Source of the DNA: Costus lasius
Taxonomy: Eukaryota; Streptophyta; Magnoliopsida; Zingiberales; Costaceae
Direction: 5' to 3'
DNA length: 64,000 nt
NCBI GenBank assembly: GCA_027563935.2
Contig: CM050447.1
Coordinates: forward strand, 82,445,461 to 82,509,460
The position numbers and the translations under genes are program-made. Each line of letters begins with the position of its first letter. Position 1 is the stretch's first letter. The notes beneath the pieces are model-generated. The model was not told the origin of the DNA, did no database searches, and saw only the letters and a program-made list of their open reading frames with translations. Shown in pieces: positions 44,650-56,242 of this stretch.

Positions 44650-47600
44650 ATGAACACTAGACTGAGAGAAAAGTATGTTCCTCTAAACTTTCACCATAAG
44701 CTTCTCGACCAAACTAGTGGCCTTACCCAAGGAAACTCAACTGTAGAAGAGTACATGGTAGAGTTTGATGAACTTTTGTTAAGAAGTGAAATGGATGAAT
44801 ACCCAATGTTTACCCTGAGTAGGTTCAAAAACGGTCTAAAGCCAGAGATTAAGAGAGGACTTGCCTTTTACCAAATAGACACTATAGAAGAAGCTTACCA
44901 AAGAGCCCTTGAGGTTCAACATCAACTTAAGATTAGGAAGGAAACTATAACCTCAAAGTCAACCTATAGGCCCTCTCCTAGCAGTTCACACCCCAATTCC
45001 TCAACCCCTAAACCCAAGCCAATCCAAACTTCGGTTGTCTGCCATAACTGTAAACAACCAGGTCACCTTATAAGGAACTATCCTAAAAAGGTAATGGTTA
45101 TGACTGAGGAACATGTAGACCCAGAAGCTGAACCTGAAGAAACCTTAGATCAAGATCCTAACTGCTGTAATGTTGAGCTAAATGACTGTGATAGTGAAGA
45201 GGATTTTTTCCTCAACACTTTGGGAGTAGTCAGGTGCACCCTGATCAACCCCACCCCTACTGAAGACTGGCGTAGAACCAGCATCTTCCACACTTACTCA
45301 AAGTGCCATGGTCACATGTGCAAAGTAGTAATTGATGGAGGAAGCAGTTTGAATGCCGTCTCTCAAGTAGCAGTCACTAAACTCAATCTAAAGGCAGAAC
45401 CTCACCCTAAGCCTTATAGCATTTCCTGGGTCAACCAGACTAGCGTTCCTGTCTCACATAGGTGCCTTGTCCCACTCCAATTTGGTGCCTACCAAGGAGC
45501 AATATGGTGTGACATCATCACAATGGATGTCGCCCAAATTCTCCTAGGACGCCCTTGGATTTTTGACATGGATGTTGTCCACTACGGTAGGACCAACACT
45601 TATGTCTTCAATCACAATGGGCAGAAAATCAGGCTTAAGCCCTCCTTACCTAAGGAACTTAGAGCCTCCACTAGCAAAGGTAAGATAGAAGAACCCAAAC
45701 AACCAAAGCCAACCATCCAACTTATCCAACCCCAAACCTTTGCTAAGGAATGCTTAGAAGACCAACCTCTCTATACCCTTATCATTAAAGAGACTACACC
45801 TGAGACTGAAACCAAAACCCCTCCTGAGGTAGAGAGCATCCTGGAAGACTATAGTGAGCTTATCCCAGAAGACTTACCCAATGGCCTACCTCCACTTAGG
45901 GATATCCAACATGTTATAGACCTTGTCCCTGGGTCCACTTTACCCAACCTTCCTCATTATAGAATGAACCCTACTGAGCACACCGAACTTAAAAGACAGG
46001 TAGATGATCTCCTAGCCAAGGGTTACATTAGGGAAAGCCTTAGCCCATGTGCCGTTCCAGCCCTCTTGACCCCCAAGAAGGATGGTAGCTGGCGCATGTG
46101 TATAGACTGCCGTGCCATAAACAAGATAACTGTGAAGTATAGATTCCCTATTCCTAGGTTGGATGATATGTTAGACATGCTAGTTGGGTCTAGATGGTTC
46201 ACCAAACTTGATCTTAGGAGTGGATACCATCAAGTTAGAGTTAGAGAAGGAGATGAATGGAAAACCGCTTTCAAAACGAAAGATGGTTTATATGAGTGGT
46301 TAGTGATGCCCTTTGGCTTAACTAACGCCCCTTCCACTTTTATGAGACTTATGACACAGGTCCTGAAACCTTATATAGGTCGATTCCTAGTTGTTTATTT
46401 TGATGACATCTTAATTTTTAGCAAAACTAAGGAAGCTCACCTAGATCATCTCAGAAGAACCCTTGACCTACTTAGGAAAGAGAAGCTTTACATTAACTTG
46501 AAGAAATGTTCTTTCCTCTCTAGCAGTGTTGTCTTTCTAAGGTTCATAGTGTCTGAACATGGCCTTCAAGCTGACCCATCTAATGTCCAAGCTATCCTAG
46601 ATTGGCCAGAACCCAAAACTCTCACTGAAGTTAGGAGCTTCCATGGCTTAGCTACCTTCTACCGAAGGTTTATTAGAAACTTCAGTACTATTGTTGCTCC
46701 TATTACTAGTTGCTTAAAACTAGGAGACTTTACTTGGACTAAAGCTGCTAGCCGAGCCTTTAGTGAACTCAAAGTTAGAATGACCACAGCCCCAGTCCTC
46801 AGACTCCCTGACTTCAGCAAAGTCTTTGAGGTTGACTGTGATGCCTTTGGGATTGGCATAGGAGGGACCCTCAGTCAAGAAGGTCACCCTGTTGCCTTTT
46901 TCAGTGAAAAACTCAATGAGGCAAAACAGAAGTATTCAACTTATGACAAGGAATTCTATGTTGTAGTACAATCTCTTAGATATTGGAGGCATTACCTGAT
47001 CCATAATGAGTTTATCCTTAATAGTGACCATCAGGCTTTGTCCTACCTTAGTGCTCAAAAGAAGTTGAACTTTAGGCATGCCAAGTGGGTAGAGTATATC
47101 CAGCAATACACCTTTGTCTTAAAACACAAATCAGGAAAGGAAAACAAAGTAGCTGATGCTTTAAGTAGGGTTACTTTACTTATGCAAAAATTACATGTTC
47201 AAGTTACTGGCTTTGAAAATATGAAAACTGCATATATTGATTGTCCTGATTTTGCTTCTATACATGCCGCCCTTAGTGTTGACCCCCTAAGGCATCCTTT
47301 ATACACCCTTAGGGATGGGTTCTTATTTCTTGGACCTATACTTTGTGTCCCTAAGACCTCAATCCGAGAATTCCTTATTTGGGAATTGCACGGAGGAGGG
47401 TCTGCAGGTCACCATGGTCAGGATAAAACCCAAACCTTGGTTGAGGAGAGGTTTTATTGGCCGAACCTCAACAGGGATGTTGCTAAGGTGGTTAGCCACT
47501 GTAGGACATGCCAGATAACTAAGACCCATAAGCATAGTGCTAGCCTCTACACCCCGCTACCCATTCCTCAAGCTCCATGGCAAGACCTAAGCATGGATTT

Positions 47601-48342
47601 TATCCTAGGGCTGCCCAGAAAATCTAGCAAGCATGACTCCATCTTTGTAGTAGTAGATAGATTCACTAAGATGGCCCATTTCATTCCCTGCTACAAAACC
47701 TCTGATGCTTCTCATATAGCCAAATTGTTTTTTAAGGAGGTTGTTAGGCTACATGGTACCCCCCTTACCATAGTTTCTGATAGGGACACCCGATTTGTTA
47801 GTTATTTTTGGAAGACTTTGTGGACCTTACTAGGCACCAAACTAAAGTTCTCTACAGCCTATCATCCCCAAACGGATGGTCAGACTGAGGTGGTCAACCG
47901 ATCACTGGGGAACATCCTTAGGAGCCTTGTAGGTGAACACCCCGGCACTTGGGACAAACTTTTGCCCACCGCCGAGTTCTCCTACAATAGTGTTGTAAAT
48001 AGGACTACAGGTCTCTCCCCTTTTCAGGCCAACTTAGGGTATCAGCCTAAGAAACCCATTGATCTGATTGCCTTACCCAAAAGTTTAAAACCTTCTTTAT
48101 CAGCTCGTGATTATGCTTTCAATATTTCGCAATTGCACCATGAGATTCTTAGCAAAATTCTAGACTCTACTGTTTCCTATTGCGAAGCTGCTAACAAGAA
48201 ACGCCGAGAAAGGTTATTCAATATAGGTGATTCTGCGAGTCCGCGAGGAGCGTATCTAAGGACACGGACGCAAACTGGATGCAAAGGGTTTGGAACCCTT
48301 CACCATAGTGGGCAAGATCAACAACAATTCATACGTGCTTGA
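44650..48342 (+). CDS. pol: G2 gag C-terminus and pol (protease, RT, RNase H, integrase)
   Basis: A 1230-codon open frame in the same frame as gag. Zinc knuckle at residues 131-144: C-HN-C-KQPG-H-LIRN-Y, the last cysteine changed to tyrosine. Protease IDGGSS with D229. RT: TPKKDGSWRMCIDCRAINKIT, YFDD at 583-586. RNase H: VDCDAFG at 728-734, YDKEFY, NSDHQA. Integrase: zinc-binding H914..C951 and C954, then catalytic D983, D1044, E1080 with the D-35-E spacing. Enzyme residues appear intact. It makes cDNA in the particle and inserts it in the nucleus. Near 48233 the frame shifts, so the last 60 codons or so are wrong-frame and the true C-terminus lies in 48290-48712. Confidence 0.95.
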   Translation: MNTRLREKYVPLNFHHKLLDQTSGLTQGNSTVEEYMVEFDELLLRSEMDEYPMFTLSRFKNGLKPEIKRGLAFYQIDTIEEAYQRALEVQHQLKIRKETITSKSTYRPSPSSSHPNSSTPKPKPIQTSVVCHNCKQPGHLIRNYPKKVMVMTEEHVDPEAEPEETLDQDPNCCNVELNDCDSEEDFFLNTLGVVRCTLINPTPTEDWRRTSIFHTYSKCHGHMCKVVIDGGSSLNAVSQVAVTKLNLKAEPHPKPYSISWVNQTSVPVSHRCLVPLQFGAYQGAIWCDIITMDVAQILLGRPWIFDMDVVHYGRTNTYVFNHNGQKIRLKPSLPKELRASTSKGKIEEPKQPKPTIQLIQPQTFAKECLEDQPLYTLIIKETTPETETKTPPEVESILEDYSELIPEDLPNGLPPLRDIQHVIDLVPGSTLPNLPHYRMNPTEHTELKRQVDDLLAKGYIRESLSPCAVPALLTPKKDGSWRMCIDCRAINKITVKYRFPIPRLDDMLDMLVGSRWFTKLDLRSGYHQVRVREGDEWKTAFKTKDGLYEWLVMPFGLTNAPSTFMRLMTQVLKPYIGRFLVVYFDDILIFSKTKEAHLDHLRRTLDLLRKEKLYINLKKCSFLSSSVVFLRFIVSEHGLQADPSNVQAILDWPEPKTLTEVRSFHGLATFYRRFIRNFSTIVAPITSCLKLGDFTWTKAASRAFSELKVRMTTAPVLRLPDFSKVFEVDCDAFGIGIGGTLSQEGHPVAFFSEKLNEAKQKYSTYDKEFYVVVQSLRYWRHYLIHNEFILNSDHQALSYLSAQKKLNFRHAKWVEYIQQYTFVLKHKSGKENKVADALSRVTLLMQKLHVQVTGFENMKTAYIDCPDFASIHAALSVDPLRHPLYTLRDGFLFLGPILCVPKTSIREFLIWELHGGGSAGHHGQDKTQTLVEERFYWPNLNRDVAKVVSHCRTCQITKTHKHSASLYTPLPIPQAPWQDLSMDFILGLPRKSSKHDSIFVVVDRFTKMAHFIPCYKTSDASHIAKLFFKEVVRLHGTPLTIVSDRDTRFVSYFWKTLWTLLGTKLKFSTAYHPQTDGQTEVVNRSLGNILRSLVGEHPGTWDKLLPTAEFSYNSVVNRTTGLSPFQANLGYQPKKPIDLIALPKSLKPSLSARDYAFNISQLHHEILSKILDSTVSYCEAANKKRRERLFNIGDSASPRGAYLRTRTQTGCKGFGTLHHSGQDQQQFIRA

Positions 48343-48712
48343 TCTGCCTCCAGAATTGGGGATCCCCACCACTGCTAACGTGGAGGATCTCACAGCTTAC
48401 AAGGAGCCTCTCTCACTCAAAGAACCAGAGGACCCCTTCGATCCAGAGATAGTCGATATCCTTGAGGACCAGACTCGACTCACCCCTGACGAGGTACAAT
48501 TGTTTTACCGCGTTAAGTTTTCTAATGGTGAGGAGGCATGGCTCCCCGAGGCAGAGCTAGCCCTAGCTGCTCCAGATTTGCTCCAAGGATTCAAGGATAA
48601 TTCTCCTGAGGAGAATTTTTCCAACCTGGGGAGAAATGATGGAGGGCCTAACACAGCTCTTAGAAGATCCACTAGGGCTCGGAGGAAGCCCATCAGGTAT
48701 GGCTTCACTTAG
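48290..48712 (+). pseudogene. G2 pol C-terminus with chromodomain-like end, shifted frame
   Basis: Frame +2 relative to pol. EPFTIVGKINNNSYVLDLPPEL is the post-integrase GPF/Y-like part. Then EIVDILEDQTRL..FYRVKFSNGEEAWLPEAEL..PDLLQGF resembles a group II chromodomain (compare YLVKWKG..TWEPEENL, from general knowledge) lacking the aromatic cage. Chromodomains steer chromovirus integration to heterochromatin. The frame runs through the polypurine tract and 25 codons into the 3' LTR, ending RRSTRARRKPIRYGFT. Confidence 0.75.
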
Positions 48713-50277
48713 AGTCCACTTTCCTTTTCAGTACTTTCCTTATTTGCATTGCATGGCATGATAGGTTAGTTCCACCCCAAAGTCTATCATGTAGTTTACT
48801 TTTATAAATGTTGTTGGTAGGTTGTGCATTGTAATGTCATGGTAGGTTAGTGCATGTAGTTTGGATACATTAATATTCAGCTCAAGGGATACAAATCAGC
48901 TAGCTCACCACACTCCAAGAAGCTAGCTCCCATTTTGGAAGGTTCACTTCAAAGTAGTTCAAAGAGAGACTTCTAACTCAACTCAACATCAAGCTCCACT
49001 TCAATTATTCCCTTCCAATTGAAGAGAGGCCACCCCATGGAATCATTTGCGCCATCTACAACAACAAGGCTCATCTAGATCCACAATTCAAGGAGGCGCC
49101 CATCTAGATCCACCAATCAAGGAGGCGCCCATCTAGATCCACAATTAGGGGAGTTGCGCCATCAAGATCCACAATTAGGGGAAGGCTTATTTCCTTCTTC
49201 TCATTGCCGCCCAAGACAACAAGGAAGGTTTTCAAATTTCAAACTCTCCCTCATATGCGCCAACACCTCCAAGGAAGATAGCCATTTCGAATTCAAAGAC
49301 TTACCATTTCAGCCATCCAAAGAAGGCAACAAGATCAGCCCACTTAAATGCCTTGTCTCCATTTTCGAATTCTGTCCAATTATGTAAGGGGCGCAAGGGG
49401 CCAATGACCACCTTGCCCTCATCTTATCCTCATCCCTAAGTTGCCTATAAATGTATCCCCATCGTATCATGTGCATAGCATTGTTGAATATATTGTTGAA
49501 TAGTTTCCTAGCCAAACTATGGGTGCTTGTGTCGCCCACCTCTTCTTCTTTGGGTGCTTGTGTCGCCCAAGTCCCCTCATCCTCCCCTTTCTTCTTTCAA
49601 AGATCCGAGCCCCCCTTCTTCTTCCCCTTGCCCTCCATTCATCAAGCAAGGCCGAGAGTCCCCACCTTCAAGGAAATCGCATCAAAGAGAATAAGAGCTC
49701 AAGATGGCGCAAAGAACATGGATGCATCCCTTGGTCTCCTTCAAGGCGATTCTCTAAGTTAAGTATTCCATCTTCTTGTGTCTTCTCTTTATACATCTTA
49801 GGAACATCTTACTACACATCTCTTGGATTTGTAGGACTTGGCGCAAGGAAGCTTGGCGCATCCCACTCTCTTGATCTCCCCTCTTTAGATAGTCCTTTGT
49901 TTTGTTAGCAAGAGAACTTGGAGGATTAACCTCCCTCTTGACTTTAAGCATTGTTAAGTTTTAATCTGCTTTATAACTCACCCACGCCTGTGTGGGGTTG
50001 CTGAATGCCCAGTGTGTAACCTGCACTTTCCATCAGAGTAGGACCGGTGAAGAACGGGAAGGACGGTCCTTCTATTCTCAAGGACTGCGGGGTGAGTCTT
50101 CTTTAAGTTATTGTCATTTCTTTCCTGCAAGTAGTTAATATTCGGTTTTCCTATTTAAAAATACAAAAATATTATTTTCCAACTTCGTTAGTTAAATCGG
50201 TTTTCTCTAGTTTATGATAATACCAAAAATATTTTTGAAACTCGTTGTTTGCATGTTTGTGACCTACCCCTACATCA
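48637..50277 (+). repeat. G2 3' LTR (1641 bp)
   Basis: Same termini as the 5' LTR (TGATGG .. CCTACATCA). TATA box TATAAAT at 49446-49452; 31-bp tandem units at 49070-49182; one fewer GTGCTTGTGTCGCC copy, which accounts for the 18-base length difference. Confidence 0.9.
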
Positions 50278-50928
50278 ATAGCACCCCGAGCAATAAAAAC
50301 TTTATTCTCGGTGGGAACATAGAAGTAGTATCCCTTAGTTTACTTGGGATACTCCACAAAAAACAAATTTATCAGATCTGGGTTATAGCTTGCTAGAATC
50401 CTGACGTTTGACATAAGCCTCACATCCTCATATCCTGATAAATGAGAGGTCAGGGCGTCTCGCACTCCATACCTCATATGGTATCTTGGAGACACTCTTA
50501 GATGGAACAATATTCAGTATCAGAGAAGCTATCCCAAGTGCAAAACCCCAGAATGAGGGTGGTAGAGTTGCATGACTCATCATAGATCGAACCAAGTCTA
50601 GTAGGGTTCGATTTCTCCTTTTAGACACACTATTCCACTGAGGTGTTCCTGGAGGAGTGAGTTGGGATAGAATCCCGCACTCTCCAAGATAGTCATAGAA
50701 CTCACAGCTCAGGTACTCTCCACCACGATCTGATTGAAGAGTTTTAATGCATCTACCAAGCTGGTTCTCTACTTCTTGTCTGAATACCTTAAATTTCTCA
50801 AAGGATTCAAATTTATGTCTCATCAGATAGACATATTCATATCTACTGAAGTCAGTAATAAATGTGATGAAGTAGTTATACCCTCCTCTGGCTTGTTTAC
50901 TGAATGGTCCACACACATCACTATGTAT
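50278..50928 (-). pseudogene. Copia #3 integrase
   Basis: The frame 50428-50916 encodes the Copia integrase core: DVCGPFSKQARGGYNYFITF with the first catalytic D, LQSDRGGEYLS with the second, and NSVSKRRNRTLLDLVRSMM, where the usual catalytic E of the NG-x-AER-x-NR motif is not evident (reads SKRRNR). It continues past stops to 50278 (GCEAYVKR..) and is cut there by G2. On the other side N3 separates it from the pre-integrase region at 61491. Confidence 0.85.
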
Positions 50929-52849
50929 TGTCGTGTCCGCAAGTGCACGGATACTCGAAGTACTAAATAAGATATCAAACCACAGAGACCTCGTTTATCA
51001 AGTACCGAATAATCTATTTCTCACTAGCTAGGCAATCGAAAATGATGAAAGCAAACTATCGGAAATTACACAGAAAAGTCAGAGAGAGAAACTGGGGCTA
51101 GGGTTTCATCTACCTTAATTTCTATTACTATATCCAAATAAGTACTCGTCAGTTTTTTCTTATTATGATAATGATATAATTTACTTTATAAAGAAATCAT
51201 CTCGCTTTCACGCAGACAATTTACAAAGAACCAATCCTCACCTTCGCGCAGGATTTTTTCAATGCTAAGGATAAGTAAATCATTGACAAAGAACTCAAAG
51301 ATCACTTTCGTGCATCAAAATTCTAAGTCAAACATCTCAAGTGGAAACTAAATACTTTCATACTTTAGTTTTCACATGTTCTACTTAAGGTTCTCCAACG
51401 ATCCGATACTTAATTTCTTACAATATCATCATGTTTATTTCAATAACTCAATCCTAGATCAGATTATCAACATGGCAATAAACTTCTAAAATCTGGAAAT
51501 AAGAACAAACCTAATTTCTTACGATGAGTTACTAAATCATGATTCTAGGGTTCCAAGTTCTCACAAGTCACTTTTCAGTCCATATCGCAAAAACTCCAAC
51601 ACATGCGGATAATATGAAACTAGAAAGAACTAAAGGCAATCATCACATAAGTAGAATTATCATAGGAAGATTATCCTGACGAAATAAAAATTATCTAGTC
51701 ATTTGAAATTAAGGGGATTACACCCCTATGTCCCAAAAAGTGTTTAAGCTAGCATAGCGAAAGAATTACAATAAACCATAGTTTCAAAGGATTAGAAATC
51801 AAAGAGAAAGAGAAAATCTACTAACAACATGGCTGTAAAGAAAATTACAGCCGTAATTTCGCTTGATGAACAGTAGCGACGATGCTTCTTTCGTTGATTT
51901 CTCCTCTGATCGATCTCCTTTCGCTCTGAAACTTCTAGGGTATGTTCTCCTCCTCTAGGCGCAGCTTCCCTTCAAATTTCATGATCGGAGATGCACTATA
52001 CACTTCACGGCGGCAAAACCTAGGGCGGCAGTGAAGATCACGATTTCTCTCTTGAACGTTGATCAAAATTGGGGCTTTTCGTTTATGTCTCCTCCCTTCC
52101 ATCTGATGAGTATTTTCCTTTTTATGGATTTCCAATTGATGGTCTAGATCGTCCGTAATCATCCATGCAAAAATTGAGCTTCAATAAGTCCAAGAAAGTC
52201 GGCCGCCTGGGTTGTAATTACGGCCGTAATTTTGATTACGGCAGTGCCACATTTTATTCTGTGAAAAATCTGGAAAGAAACATGGGTCGTGAAAACAACC
52301 ACACTAGTGTCGTGATCGTGTAAAATATTCTGTAAGAAAATCTCCTGGAATTATGGCCCGTAATATGGTTTACGGTAGTGCCGTAAAATCGGTAAGACTC
52401 TCTAGTCGGAAATCATTCCAAATTACGGCTCGTAATCTAATTTACGGTAGTGCCGTAAAAGCTGTAAAACATTCTGTACAGAAATCAACCCAAAATACAG
52501 CAGTGCTCAAAAATTACGGCAGTGCCATGGTTTATTCTGTAGGTTCGGTAAAACCACGGTACCGTAATACTAATTACGGCCCTGCCATATTTTTTTTTTG
52601 AAGCTCTGATTTGCGTGAAATTTGACAAATAATCTTCTCTTGATGATGGGAATTCATCTATGCATCCGAATTGCTTGAAAACGCCTTAAAATAATGCCTT
52701 TTTACTTGAAAATAATCAAAAACACAAAAAGGTGTAGATTCCACAATATTTGATTAAAAAAAGGCATAAAAATAAGCAAAAGAGCATGAATGTGACACAA
52801 AAAGACCTATAAAATGACACAAAATATACTATGAATTTTTGTGTCATCA
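50929..52849 (-). repeat. N3 3' LTR (1921 bp)
   Basis: TGTCGTGTCCGCAAGTGCACGG to TTTTTGTGTCATCA. Palindrome cluster at 52213-52595, including the perfect ATTACGGCCGTAAT (52217-52230), TTACGGTAGTGCCGTAA twice, ACGGTACCGT and TTCTGTACAGAA. Parts of it repeat with a period of about 75 bp. Confidence 0.95.
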
Positions 52850-52867
52850 AATATATAAGACTCAAAC

Positions 52868-52887
52868 TTTGCTTGTCCTCAAGCAAA
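52868..52887 (-). promoter_or_regulatory. N3 hairpin next to the 3' LTR
   Basis: TTTGCTTGTCCTCAAGCAAA, an 8-bp perfect stem, in the same place as in N1 and N2. Confidence 0.6.
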
Positions 52888-54654
52888 ATCAAAAACTGAT
52901 CAAAGGAATAAACTTTCTTACGAGGAATAAATTTCTAAAATATAATCGCCAACGAAAGAATTCACCAATTGCTTTACAAAATTTCAAAAAACATATCATC
53001 TTCTGAATTCAATCCTCAAGATCCACAACTTAATCTAATAAAATTTCACAACTTGTATAATAAGTAGAATTTCAATCTCAAGATTTCATCTAGTTTTAGT
53101 TCAAATCTACCATACTTTTGTTTACAGGAGTCGGATTCCAAGATCTTTTTCCACTCAGAATTTTTTTAGTTCCTCCCTTTTATGTATCGTCCACATTCTC
53201 TAATTCGATTACCACTTTTTTTCTTAGTGACGAAGTTAGAGTACACTGATCACATAATCAATGTAACAGAACTCATACCTTTTAAGTAGGAAGAATCTTA
53301 CACAAGATAGCGGAGTTAATGTGAAACGATTTCTCTCCATGGTATGTACCCACATAGATACATGCTTTTTCTTTTTTGGACTTCAACTCTTAACTTAGGT
53401 ACCACCACAAATCAACACGGTGCCAAGACGAGGAGTCATTCTCTTGAAACTTTTTTTTCTCTCATCATTTTTTATTTTGACTTCAATCCAAGTATTTGGT
53501 ACCACTGCCAATTTTGCGCAGTGCCAAGTAAGGGAGTCATCACTCACTCTTATATGGATCATGGAATCTTTCTTCCCAACAAATAGTGAATAGGATGAAC
53601 ATTAACTAAATTAATCAATCAATATTAATTCAAAAATCATACTCATATGCTAATTTTATTTAAAGAAGTAGCTTCACTTTCTAAATCAAATTCATCAAAT
53701 AACATGTCTACCTAAAATTTCATTTATCAATCAATGAAAAATTCCAATAGGCAGATATATATTAGAGAAATAAATTCAACACAATAGGTCTATCCCTAAT
53801 CACAGGAATTTGATAAATTTATCATCAAGAAAATCATACTATCAACATAATTTTCAAAAATAGACCACACTATAACATTACATCATAAAACCATAACAAG
53901 AGAAAATTTTGCACATATTCATTCAGGAATAAATTCATACAATTCATGCATCAGTATACACCCATAGGGTGCTCAATATCAACATAATATCAATCATTAT
54001 ACAACCCAATCGAATCAATATCAAAAATTCAAACTCAGAATATATCAATACAACCCAATCGAATCAATATCAGAACAAATTCAGAATTATAGTTATACAA
54101 CCCAATCGAACCATGATAAAGTCAAGTAAAGACAAGGCAAGATAGCGTTGGCGGACACAAAAAGTTTGGAAGAGTCATCCTTCCCTATAAAAACATGAAA
54201 CATCATTGAGATAGGAAAATGGAATGCAAAGAACTAAGGAAAAGGAATACTCACAAAACTCTACTCATCAGCATCGAATCCAATCTCCTATGTGTCCTCG
54301 GCGGCTGCATCCATAGGATCATCGTGCTCCCCTCCCTGGTCTCCACCATAGACTCCACCTCTCCTGGTGTCCTCAAAACCAAAACAGTCATAGAGGAAAT
54401 TCCCCATCTCCTCCATGTAGTTGCTTAGCTCTTCAACATCTGGTGAATACGATCCATGGAGTCAGTCATCCTCCCCATAGAAACAAGCATCCTCTCTATG
54501 AGATGACCCTGACGGTACATCTCAGCAGAGAGGGCTTGAAACCCTGGGTCATGGGCACTGGGCCATCCTCCACTAGGTCTATGAGAAGAACCTCTAGCAT
54601 GATGGGAAGAATCTGCAGCATGGTACCCATATCGAATGGGTCATCTCTTCCACC
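52888..54654 (-). other. N3 3' internal non-coding region with two hairpins
   Basis: AT-rich with no supported ORF. Hairpins at 53398-53424 (CACC/GGTG stem) and 53498-53525 (CACTGC/GCAGTG stem). Each is followed by GAGGAGTC or GGGAGTC and bordered by pyrimidine tracts. Around 53940-54110 a CAACCCAATCGAA(TC) phrase recurs four times. Confidence 0.55.
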
Positions 54655-55663
54655 CTAGGTGGGTGGTGGTGGTACAAAATTCAAAGGTGGTGTGAAGGCA
54701 GCCTCGGCATCTCTTGGTGAAAGCCTCCAATTAGCTTGATTTCTGACATTGGTCTTCTTAGTGTGAGGTAGAGGCAAGGTGGGGGCTCCAGGTCCAAGAA
54801 CCAAACAGAAGGTATCCCCCTCTCTGACAATCATCTTCATGGCTATGCAAGATTCAATATCCAATCTTGCATTTCCCTTAGCCACCTCAACTCCATAGGG
54901 TTCGACATTCAAATGAAGGGCTATAGGAGTAATCAAACCTCCTATCACAATTGCCCCCTTCTTAGCCCTGGCAATCTTGTCCATGTGCTTGATTAGAAAG
55001 AAAGCAACATCAACTAGAAATCCATGCAACATCCCCCACAAGAAATATAACTCAGATTGACGGACCATGCCGTCACTATCACCTCTCCCAAAGACTGTGT
55101 GAGCCAACACTCTATGAACATATTTAATACATGGATTTGAGATCTTTGAGGCACGGGCTGAAATTACAGAAAAGTGGGTTTCATTAGTGATTTGGTTCCA
55201 GAAAACATTCTCAATGAAACCCACTGGCACTTGGGTGTATCCCCCTGATGATAAGTGGAAAATAGTTCAGATGTCTCTCAAAGTGAGCTTCCTTTCTATA
55301 TTAGCCAATCTGAAAGTGATCTCCCCTTCAGCATGTCTGTTAGTGAACTCCTCAAACTCCATATCCATGCTGCTCAAGAATTCCAAAACTAAAGGAAGAT
55401 ATGTGGCCGGTGTCATTTGAAAGAATTATTTTGCCCTTATCTGGTCAAACATCCAAAAAAACATCATCATAAAGTCCCAATGCTTCTAACGTGCGTCGAT
55501 CGGCATACTTTGTGTTAACAACTCTCCTAGTGATAAGCTGATTATACCGGGCCTCCTGAATCCCATCTCTAAAAATGATACAATAGAGATTTAGGGGAGT
55601 TGAGGATTCAGCTGGTGCCTTTCCCTTCTTCTTTGAGACCACTGATTTGACTCTTGGTGCCAT
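54655..55663 (-). pseudogene. N3 extra ORF, putative plant transposon protein domain, broken
   Basis: Starts at ATG 55663 (MAPRVKSVVSKKKGKAPAES: basic, disordered). RYNQLITRRVVNTKYADRRTLEALGL follows and, after a frame change near 55440 and at least one stop, VPVGFIENVFWNQITNE and SNPCIKYVHRVLAHTVFGRGDSDGM. From memory this matches the domain called putative plant transposon protein, carried by many Athila-like and other plant Gypsy elements downstream of gag-pol. Its function is unknown. At least one frameshift and one stop make it a pseudogene. Confidence 0.7.
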
Positions 55664-56242
55664 TTCAGATGATAAAGCTTGTTACTTGTGCTGAAATAGG
55701 GCTGCAATCTGAAATTTGCATACAATATAGCAAAAATCTAGTTCTAATAGAAATCACACTTTCAATTTCCTTAGGAATGAACATCATTACTTAACAAGCA
55801 TCATAAAAACAAGATTAAGTTAAATCTAAGCTTAAACCCAAAATTTGACTAGAAAAGGATGAGGGCGGAACACTAAACTGAAGAACTCAGCTGATCGAGC
55901 TCGTTCAAAGCTCAAAATCACTCCAAAATCAGTCACAATTTTCTAGAAACAAACTAGGAAGAGTTGCCTGTCATCTTAGGAGCAAATGAAAGAAACTATT
56001 TCAGAAATAGACTAAGAATAGGAAGGAAACAAGGAAAGGGGCGGAAATCTCGCAAACACTCACCATAATGAAGAAATCGGGCAAGAAAATACTAGATCCG
56101 CTGCTGGAGCTGGACGGAAAGGGTCGCCGGCAAGCTTTGAAGGCAAGGGAAGGTCGAAAACTCGAGGTTGGCGCGAGAGAACGAGTGAAATCCCAAAAAC
56201 ACAGTGCAGAAAACCCTAAAAATGGCACAAAAATCACGTGGG
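55664..56242 (-). other. N3 spacer between extra ORF and palindrome cluster
   Basis: AT-rich leader-like sequence upstream of the extra ORF, then a GC-richer stretch (56040-56170) with short open frames on both strands. Nothing recognisable. Confidence 0.4.

Larger units (their letters stand above)
42258..50277 (+). mobile_element. G2: young Ty3/Gypsy chromovirus-like element
   Basis: An 8.0-kb plus-strand element. LTRs are 42258-43916 and 48637-50277, the PBS is TGGTATCAGAGC at 43920, and the polypurine tract is at about 48628-48636. By eye I count about 18 substitutions and one 18-bp indel between the LTRs, roughly 1%. Gag-pol is open except for one stop and an end frameshift. It interrupts Copia #3 between RT and integrase. 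The right junction is clean (ATAGC at 50278-50282), but the left one is rearranged, so no target duplication can be shown. Confidence 0.9.

Noticed and set aside
52213..52595. Clustered palindromic repeats resembling a CRISPR array
   Set aside because: Repeats vary in sequence and spacing, lie inside eukaryotic LTRs, and there are no cas genes.
54655..55663. N3 extra ORF as a viral-type envelope protein
   Set aside because: It sits in the env-like position but shows no signal peptide or membrane segments; it fits the plant transposon protein domain better.
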